Shown: positions 14,805 to 19,150 of the stretch, piece by piece
Layout of the letters: every line of letters starts with the position of its first letter
Numbering within the stretch: the stretch's first letter is position 1
Origin: Acidobacteria bacterium AH-259-L09
Lineage (GTDB): Bacteria > Acidobacteriota > UBA6911 > RPQK01
Reading direction: 5' to 3'
DNA: 19,150 bases
Assembly: GCA_027717875.1 (NCBI GenBank)
Contig: JALLOL010000016.1
Span: forward strand, 1 to 19,150
The notes under the pieces: generated by a model
Databases searched by the model: none
What the model was told of the DNA's origin: nothing
What the model saw: the letters and a program-made list of their open reading frames with translations, nothing else
Position numbers and translations under genes: made by a program

Positions 14805-15245
14805 TTAAAAGCTCTCCGCTTCCCCTCGTCCAACCCATCTGTCCCATCTGCGGCAGAACGCAGCAGCAGTGAGGATAGGGATGCCTTCAAACACTCTTAG
14901 GCCAAGGAGATGCTCGTCCCCAGAGATTACAGCCTCCACACGTCCCTCTATTGCCACTTCCAAATCACGGTTATCTGATGGATCTACAGTGATAACCTGA
15001 ATGGCTCGCCGCGGGTAAACAAGCCTTGCGGGTGCATGAAGCCATTCAAGGATCTGTGCCAGATCCGGATGTTGGGCAATCATTCGGAGCTTCAGATTGG
15101 TAAGGACCCTAGTCAGCTCTTCGAGGAGCTGTGGGCTGGTAAGAAGAGAAAATCGTCGCGCTCGGCATGCCCGGAGGATACGGGCCGGTGGCCCTTCCCA
15201 TCCTATAGCGGAGACCAGAGTGTTGGTGTCCAGAACAACTTTCAA
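14805..15245 (-). CDS. PIN-family toxin component (COG1569-like)
   Basis: A 146-residue PIN-domain protein of the 'putative toxin-antitoxin system toxin component' type, different from the VapC-like protein at 13035. MKVVLDTNTLVSAIGWEGPP opens it with Asp6, then SPQLLEELTRVL supplies the acidic pair at 42-43, DPSDNRDLEVAIEG gives Asp91/94, and AVISGDEHLLGL gives Asp110. The ending GIPILTAAAFCRRW is usual for the group. Predicted activity is Mg2+-dependent RNA cleavage. Its first four bases overlap the antitoxin's 3' end, so the pair is translationally coupled. It faces HigBA convergently and lies inside the repeat-bounded island. Confidence 0.88.
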   Translation of the reverse strand: MKVVLDTNTLVSAIGWEGPPARILRACRARRFSLLTSPQLLEELTRVLTNLKLRMIAQHPDLAQILEWLHAPARLVYPRRAIQVITVDPSDNRDLEVAIEGRVEAVISGDEHLLGLRVFEGIPILTAAAFCRRWDRWVGRGEAESF

Positions 15246-15520
15246 GGAACCCGGACTTTGCGGATCGCTTCCTTGACTACTTCCGGTTTCACTCCAGTCT
15301 TGGCTACTGCCGAGTGAATCCGCTCCAGAGCCTCGTGAAATCGACTCTCCGCCATCTGAGCCTCGTGGGATCTGAGGCGCTCGTATTCCTCATAACCCAA
15401 GAGCACCGCACGTTCTGAATTCCGTCTCGCAATGATGACCGGCTGCCTCGATGAGGCCACCTCCACGACCAACTTCCCTAGCTTCCGCCGGGCCTCCTCT
15501 ACAGCCACCACCTTTTCCAT
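15242..15520 (-). CDS. Phd-type antitoxin of the third TA module
   Basis: A 92-residue protein beginning MEKVVAVEEARRKLGKLVVE, then QPVIIARRNSERAVLLGYEEYERL, the characteristic Phd/YefM layout (a short strand, a helix with ARRKLG, a strand with 'R.....AVL....Y..L'). A charged C-terminal helix would contact the PIN toxin whose start overlaps by 4 bases. The ribosome site is weak (AGGG about 9 bases before ATG 15518-15520). A consensus -35 hexamer, TTGACA, is present on the minus strand at 15558-15553, but no good -10 follows at the right distance, so a promoter is only suspected. It shares little with the antitoxin at 12781 beyond the family pattern, so the two modules are not recent duplicates. 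Confidence 0.85.
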   Translation of the reverse strand: MEKVVAVEEARRKLGKLVVEVASSRQPVIIARRNSERAVLLGYEEYERLRSHEAQMAESRFHEALERIHSAVAKTGVKPEVVKEAIRKVRVP

Positions 15521-15598
15521 AAGTAACGCCCTAAGCTAAAAAACTTATGGTTTGTCAAGCGCTTTTAAGAGGCATGGTGCAGGCATAGTGTGTGAACT

Positions 15599-15671
15599 AC
15601 TTGGCACAGTTCGACCAATTCTTGAATTGACTTTTACAGGCTGAAAAACAAAAATGCAAGCTCATTGATGA
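15599..15671 (+). repeat. right copy of ~73-bp direct repeat bounding the toxin-antitoxin island
   Basis: This is the same-orientation partner of 12402-12474, differing by two single-base indels and about three substitutions. It ends ~50 bp before the start of the hydroxyacid dehydrogenase gene. That leaves little room for an undisturbed native promoter between the island and that operon. Confidence 0.85.
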
Positions 15672-15723
15672 GCAGCATTCAGGTGACGCCGATCTCAGAG
15701 TCAGTGATGTGGCGTTCAGTCCG

Positions 15724-16803
15724 ATGAGCCGAATATTTCGCGTGGGGGTGACCAGGGACTTTCTTAAGCCGGATGCCCCACAGGAGCGTTCAAAGCGCCT
15801 GTGGCAGAAACTGGGCTTCGGTGACATTGGATTGCAACTGTTGGGCGAAGCCGAGGGCGTGGAGTGGGAGTTCCTGGCCAACAATGTGGACGTGTTGCGC
15901 CCGGAGCAGGTCCGCGAGTACGACGCCTTGATAGTGTTGGCGCCGCGGGTGACAGCGAGGACGCTTGAAGGGGCGGATCGGCTGAAGATCATCGCACGTT
16001 TTGGCGTGGGTTACGACAACATCGACGTCGATGCCTGCACCCGGAAGGGAGTGATGCTTACGATTACACCGGACGGGGTCCGCCGTCCGGTGGCAGCTGC
16101 GGCAATGACCTTCCTGCTCGCGCTCAGCCATAAACTGCTCGTCAAAGATCAATCCACCCGGGCCGGCCGCTGGGCAGACAGGCTGGACCACATAGGGCAG
16201 GGACTCACGGGACGCACCTTGGGTGTCATCGGTGTGGGGAACATCGGACGAGAGGTCTTCAGGCTTGCCGCGCCGTTCGAGATGCGACACATTGGATACG
16301 ATCCTTATGTGAATCGTGACGCTTTATCAACACTGGACGTTGAACTTGTCGATCTTGAAACGCTGCTGCAAACGGCCGACTACGTCGTCATCTGCTGCCT
16401 GCTTGTGCCCGAGACAAGGCGTTTGATCAATGCTGAGCGACTGGCATTGATGAAGCCGACGGCTTACCTGATCAACGTCGCACGCGGCCCGATCGTCGAC
16501 CAGAAGGCGCTCACTACGGCTCTGCGCGAGCGACGCATCCAAGGAGCTGGGTTGGATGTGTTTGAGGAGGAACCCATTGATCCCAATGATCCACTCTTGA
16601 AGCTGGACAATGTTATCGTCACACCGCACGCCATCTGCTGGACGGATGAGTGTTTTCTTGGCATTGGGCGCTACGCTTGCCAAAGCATTCTGGACGTTGC
16701 GGCAGGACGAGTTCCACGCAATGTCGTCAACCCCGCTGTCCTGGAGAAATCCGGCCTACGGGCAAACCTATCCCAATACCGCAAGCAAAGGGGAAAACAA
16801 TGA
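15724..16803 (+). CDS. D-2-hydroxyacid dehydrogenase (phosphoglycerate dehydrogenase-like)
   Basis: A ~359-residue NAD-dependent 2-hydroxyacid dehydrogenase that interconverts D-2-hydroxy acids and 2-oxo acids. IIARFGVGYDNIDVDACTRKG and GVRRPVAAAAMTFLLAL belong to the substrate side. The dinucleotide fold is LGVIGVGNIGREVF, with the downstream Asp in GYDPYVN favouring NAD. Catalytic Arg (INVARGPIVD), Glu (GLDVFEEEP) and His (TPHAICWTDE) are all present. No ACT or other regulatory domain follows, unlike full SerA enzymes. ATG 15724 is preferred over the in-frame GTG 15709 because it gives the usual M-x-R-I-F-R-V-G-V-T-R-D-F start, but neither has a clear ribosome site. Its stop overlaps the aldolase start (ATGA). 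The pairing suggests catabolism of a sugar acid or hydroxy-oxo acid rather than serine synthesis. Confidence 0.9.
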   Translation: MSRIFRVGVTRDFLKPDAPQERSKRLWQKLGFGDIGLQLLGEAEGVEWEFLANNVDVLRPEQVREYDALIVLAPRVTARTLEGADRLKIIARFGVGYDNIDVDACTRKGVMLTITPDGVRRPVAAAAMTFLLALSHKLLVKDQSTRAGRWADRLDHIGQGLTGRTLGVIGVGNIGREVFRLAAPFEMRHIGYDPYVNRDALSTLDVELVDLETLLQTADYVVICCLLVPETRRLINAERLALMKPTAYLINVARGPIVDQKALTTALRERRIQGAGLDVFEEEPIDPNDPLLKLDNVIVTPHAICWTDECFLGIGRYACQSILDVAAGRVPRNVVNPAVLEKSGLRANLSQYRKQRGKQ

Positions 16804-17600
16804 AAGAGAACCCAGTCAAAAAGATCTTACGTCAAGGGGGCGTGTCGATCGGCACCATGATCTTCGAGTTCGACACGACGGGCATTGCCCGCATTGCAGC
16901 CCAAGCCGGAGCGGAGTTCGTCATTTTCGACATGGAGCATACGGGCTGGAGCGAGGAAACGATCCGCAAACTGATCGCCACTACCCCGATTCCCAGGCTG
17001 GTTCCCATGGTCCGGATTCCCGCGACGGAATACCACTTTATCGCCCGTGTCCTCGACATCGGCGCCATGGGGATCATGGTTCCCATGGTGGAGAGTGAAG
17101 AGCAGGCTCGACGAATCGTGGAGTCCGCGAAATACCCTCCGGCCGGACGCCGAGGAGTCGCATTCGGCGTGGCCCATGATGACTATCAGGTCGGTGACAT
17201 CGTCGCCACCATGAGGAGTTCCAACCACGAGCAGTTGCTGATCGCACAGATTGAAACCCAGAAAGGTGTCGAAAACGTCGACAGGATCGCCGCCGTTGAC
17301 GGCATCGACGTGCTCTGGATTGGTCACTTCGACCTGAGCAGCTCTTTAGGTATCCCCGGACAATTCGATCATCCCAACTTTCACCAGGCCGTCGATCGGG
17401 TTTTGGAAGCCTGCCGCACCCACGGCAAAATACCCGGCTTCATGGTTTCGGACATCGAGAATGGCAAGACTCTGTTGTCTAAGGGGTTTCGGATTCTTGC
17501 CTATGGCGGAGACTTGTGGATCTATCAGCAAGCGTTGTGCGACGCCATCTCAGCACTACGGGGCCTTACAGTAGGGTCGACCTCTACCCAGAGAGAGTAA
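16800..17600 (+). CDS. HpcH/HpaI-family class II aldolase
   Basis: A 266-residue protein of the HpcH/HpaI aldolase family, which cleaves 2-oxo-4-hydroxy acids to pyruvate plus an aldehyde with a divalent metal. SIGTMIFEFDTTGIARIAAQ opens the barrel. AGAEFVIFDMEHTGW carries the acidic residue and His, GAMGIMVPMVESEEQARRIV matches the conserved 'G..GI..P.v.s.e.a', YPPAGRRGVA follows, and QIETQKGVEN plus LWIGHFDLSSSLGIPGQFDH complete the signature. It could act on 4-hydroxy-2-oxoheptanedioate, 2-dehydro-3-deoxyglucarate or a similar compound. The longer in-frame reading from 16650 lies inside the dehydrogenase gene and is rejected. AAAGGGG ends about 5 bases before ATG 16800-16802, and the ATGA overlap shows translational coupling with the dehydrogenase. 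Confidence 0.92.
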   Translation: MKENPVKKILRQGGVSIGTMIFEFDTTGIARIAAQAGAEFVIFDMEHTGWSEETIRKLIATTPIPRLVPMVRIPATEYHFIARVLDIGAMGIMVPMVESEEQARRIVESAKYPPAGRRGVAFGVAHDDYQVGDIVATMRSSNHEQLLIAQIETQKGVENVDRIAAVDGIDVLWIGHFDLSSSLGIPGQFDHPNFHQAVDRVLEACRTHGKIPGFMVSDIENGKTLLSKGFRILAYGGDLWIYQQALCDAISALRGLTVGSTSTQRE

Positions 17601-17613
17601 GGTGTAGTGTAGG

Positions 17614-18115
17614 TCACTCCTCTTCGCAAGCTTCGCGCACCAGGATGTCGTCAAAAAATATCTCGCGAGACCGATAATTACTGTGGCCGCTCATCGGCAG
17701 GTAAAGAAAAGCAGAGGAGAAAGGCAGAACCGGAGTTTTGGAGACGGCGAAGCACTGGTGCCCATCAGCACCGATGGCGAACTGGCTGAGCACCCAGCGG
17801 TCAGCCCGCCTCATCGTAGAGAACGATGGGGTCACCGTCGTCGTTGGTCGCGCAGATACCTCCCAAGTCACTCCATAGGATCCTGTTGGCCAGCGGGCCC
17901 AGAACGGTATTGCCGCTCTTGTCAAAGATTTCAAACACCAGATTGTTCATCTGTATGTAGTGGTTCGACCCCACGTCTCCCTCGGTGTCTGGTGGTACGA
18001 TGAAGAAACCCACTTGGTCTGCGTTGTCTTGGTTGCTCGTACCCTCGAAGCTTAGAAGTGCTGCGGGTGTTGCAGCTTCTGCCCCCTGGAGGAGGGGATT
18101 TTTGGGGGACGCGGC
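17614..18115 (-). pseudogene. fragment of a large secreted surface protein, frameshifted
   Basis: Two minus-strand frames join into one recognisable piece. The first reads LLSFEGTSNQDNADQVGFFI, then VPPDTEGDVGSNHYIQMNNL, VFEIFDKSGNTVLGPL and DDGDPIVLYDE. After one extra G near 17815 the other frame continues ADRWVLSQFAIGADGHQCFA then VSKT. The 'PPDT.GDVG..HY.Q..N..F...DKSG' and 'GDPIVLYD..ADRW.LSQF' patterns are typical of the opening of long secreted proteins found in planctomycete-like and other environmental bacteria. No signal peptide or ATG precedes it: the frame is open only back to the stop of the nucleotidyltransferase gene. The C-terminal end (SREIFFDDILVREACEEE) does not match the expected continuation, so the middle may be deleted. 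It is broken at the N-terminus, in the middle, and probably at the end. Confidence 0.65.
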
Positions 18116-18679
18116 TTAGATTTTCTTCAGCAGGTCCTGCAGGGTGCGCCAGATCCGGAAGTCCTCTGCCTCCTCACAGATTCGCTTGGCCCAATCTTCC
18201 AGATAAGCGCGGTTGAGGTTGGTCCCGTGACGGAGCACAATGGATTCCGCGTCGACCAGGTCCTTTGGCCTGCCTGGAATAATCTTAAGCAGAATTAGGT
18301 CTTCGGGGGTCGGTAAATAAGTATCGATCTCAAATAAAGGCCTTTTTTGGCGGCGCTTCAAGACCTGTTCTTCCAAGGGCGTCGAGGCGAGAATACAATC
18401 AATCACCACCTGCTCATAGCACATCCGAAATGTTCCGAAGCTGGCAACATCTTGCTGGGCCTGATTGAGATCGACTGTAAAGCCAACTTTTTGGGCTTTA
18501 GCAAGCAGTGACGGCACCTCATCCTTGGAGAGCTGAATATCCAGATCCACGTCATAAGTAAACCGCGGTTCGCCGAGGACCCCGACCGCAAGTCCACCGA
18601 GGACAAAATACGGAATTTCCGATGATTCCAGTAACTGAATAGTTTTCTGAAATGCGATTTCGAGGGAGGCCATTCCCAT
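18116..18679 (-). CDS. nucleotidyltransferase-fold protein (AbiEii/MNT-type)
   Basis: A 187-residue protein with a minimal nucleotidyltransferase core. YFVLGGLAVGVLGEPRFTYD followed by VDLDIQL holds the GG-x(9)-R-x-T-x-D-x-D pattern in which the Asp pair binds Mg2+. A third acidic strand is likely in EQVVIDCILAS, and TPEDLILLKIIPGRPKDLVDAESIV is the usual helix after the core. Such proteins appear as toxins or AMP-adding antitoxins in TA modules (AbiE, MNT/HEPN) and as stand-alone enzymes. No HEPN or AbiEi partner is seen. The gene follows a small unrecognised ORF after only 3 bases, suggesting a two-gene unit. Start ATG 18677-18679 or the nearby ATG 18671-18673 is possible; neither has a strong ribosome site. 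Confidence 0.82.
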   Translation of the reverse strand: MGMASLEIAFQKTIQLLESSEIPYFVLGGLAVGVLGEPRFTYDVDLDIQLSKDEVPSLLAKAQKVGFTVDLNQAQQDVASFGTFRMCYEQVVIDCILASTPLEEQVLKRRQKRPLFEIDTYLPTPEDLILLKIIPGRPKDLVDAESIVLRHGTNLNRAYLEDWAKRICEEAEDFRIWRTLQDLLKKI

Positions 18680-18682
18680 GGA

Positions 18683-18925
18683 TCACGATGTCGGAGGCTG
18701 GATCAGCTGAGCCAACGATACCGGTTTGGGACGGGGCGTCCGAGGTGTCAGGGACCAGCCAGTCCGGATCAGTTCCTGAAGCCGGGCGCTACTCTCAGAG
18801 ATAGTCAGTGACTGGAGAGCTTTTTTACGAACCGCCTCTTCCCGCGCCTGATACTGAGTTTCATTTTTAATCATCTGACTCAAGCATAACGAGATTTCAT
18901 GGCAAAGACCATCGAAAAAAGGCAA
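18683..18925 (-). CDS. small unrecognised protein upstream of the nucleotidyltransferase
   Basis: Up to 80 codons from TTG 18925; the internal ATG at 18872-18874 gives a more plausible 63-residue product starting [20 protein letters not shown]. That region is a charged helix, followed by [20 protein letters not shown] and a proline- and arginine-rich tail ending [11 protein letters not shown]. No family is recognised. The stop lies 3 bases before the nucleotidyltransferase start, so the two are probably co-translated. Size and placement resemble an antitoxin or regulator of that protein, but this is inference from position. No good ribosome site is seen for either start. Confidence 0.5.
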   Translation of the reverse strand: MPFFDGLCHEISLCLSQMIKNETQYQAREEAVRKKALQSLTISESSARLQELIRTGWSLTPRTPRPKPVSLAQLIQPPTS

Positions 18926-18960
18926 CCGGCAGCTTCAATAACCTATTGTACATCGTGCCA

Positions 18961-19125
18961 ATGACCATCTTCCGCTTTCAGCCCTGGCGCCGTGGAGCTG
19001 CCTACTTTGACTTTGATAATGATGGTAAGTTGGACGTTGTCATCAATAGTTTAGATGGCCAGCCCGTGCTCCTTCACAACGAGTTGAAAAACGAGAACCA
19101 TTACGCCAGCGGTGGATCTCTCTGA
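18961..19125 (+). pseudogene. broken fragment of an ASPIC/UnbV- and FG-GAP-type secreted protein
   Basis: A plus-strand frame of 54 codons reads [20 protein letters not shown], then [20 protein letters not shown] and NENHY, and stops at TGA 19123-19125. 'WRRGAA..DFDNDG.LDV..N...G.P.LL.N......NHW' is the pattern just before the UnbV/ASPIC domain in CRTAC1-like secreted proteins. D-F-D-N-D-G is an FG-GAP calcium-loop motif. The several hundred residues expected upstream are absent, and the domain expected after N-H-Y is replaced by ASGGSL and a stop. Sequence beyond the window edge could restore the downstream frame. Confidence 0.6.
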
Positions 19126-19150
19126 CACCAATGAAGGGCTGAGGATTACG

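Noticed and set aside
15597..15992. 131-codon minus-strand ORF running through the right repeat into the dehydrogenase
   Set aside because: It overlaps the strongly supported dehydrogenase on the other strand and has a Ser/Cys/Arg-rich shadow composition.
17683..18003. 106-codon plus-strand ORF opposite the surface-protein fragment
   Set aside because: It is Arg/Pro/Ser-rich, as expected of an antisense shadow; the minus strand carries clear family motifs.
1..19150. CRISPR array or tRNA/rRNA genes
   Set aside because: No regularly spaced short repeats and no tRNA- or rRNA-like sequence were seen by eye.

Overview
The window reads as a chromosome piece from an environmental bacterium of the planctomycete/verrucomicrobial (PVC) type or a similar lineage. 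This is an inference from gene content: a secreted formylglycine sulfatase, EF-hand/thioredoxin-fold secreted proteins, a UnbV/ASPIC-type repeat fragment, a TctABC-type carboxylate importer, and several toxin-antitoxin (TA) modules. No rRNA, tRNA, complete insertion sequence, phage block or CRISPR array was seen.

Layout. (i) 1-891, minus: a cyclic-nucleotide-binding-fold plus degenerate HD-domain protein, cut by the window edge. (ii) 1051-3194: a divergent pair, an isopropylmalate/isocitrate-type dehydrogenase and a class IV PLP aminotransferase close to D-amino-acid transaminase. (iii) 3336-6162, minus: an fdhD lacking its C-terminal third, a sulfatase, and mobA, i.e. molybdenum-cofactor genes interrupted by a sulfatase. 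(iv) 6293-10001, minus: a transport/catabolism operon with a TctC-TctB fusion, TctA and an SDR oxidoreductase. (v) 10321-10590, plus: a small two-helix membrane protein. (vi) 10772-12298, minus: a secreted selenoprotein. Two apparent ORFs are one frame interrupted by an in-frame UGA inside a deiodinase-like active site (Cys-Leu-Thr-Sec-Pro-Pro-Phe), with a candidate bacterial SECIS hairpin just downstream, a DsbD-like middle part and four C-terminal EF-hands.

(vii) 12402-15671: a TA island bounded by two copies of a ~73-bp direct repeat. It holds three TA modules (Phd/PIN, HigBA, and Phd/PIN on the opposite strand), a remnant that looks like an O-antigen ligase gene, and a nested 49-bp direct repeat bracketing HigBA. 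Palindromic operator-like sites overlap promoter-like elements before the first two modules, and in both the predicted transcript would start at or next to the start codon. (viii) 15724-17600, plus: a two-gene operon of a D-2-hydroxyacid dehydrogenase and an HpcH/HpaI aldolase. (ix) 17614-19125: debris and accessory genes: a frameshifted secreted-protein fragment, a nucleotidyltransferase with a small unrecognised upstream partner, and a broken ASPIC/UnbV fragment.

How it fits together: the importer, SDR, dehydrogenase and aldolase genes suggest uptake and catabolism of hydroxy- or oxo-carboxylic acids. MobA and FdhD normally serve molybdoenzymes such as formate dehydrogenase, which often contain selenocysteine. 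The deiodinase-like gene is the strongest unusual signal. The TA island and surrounding gene fragments show a plastic part of the chromosome.
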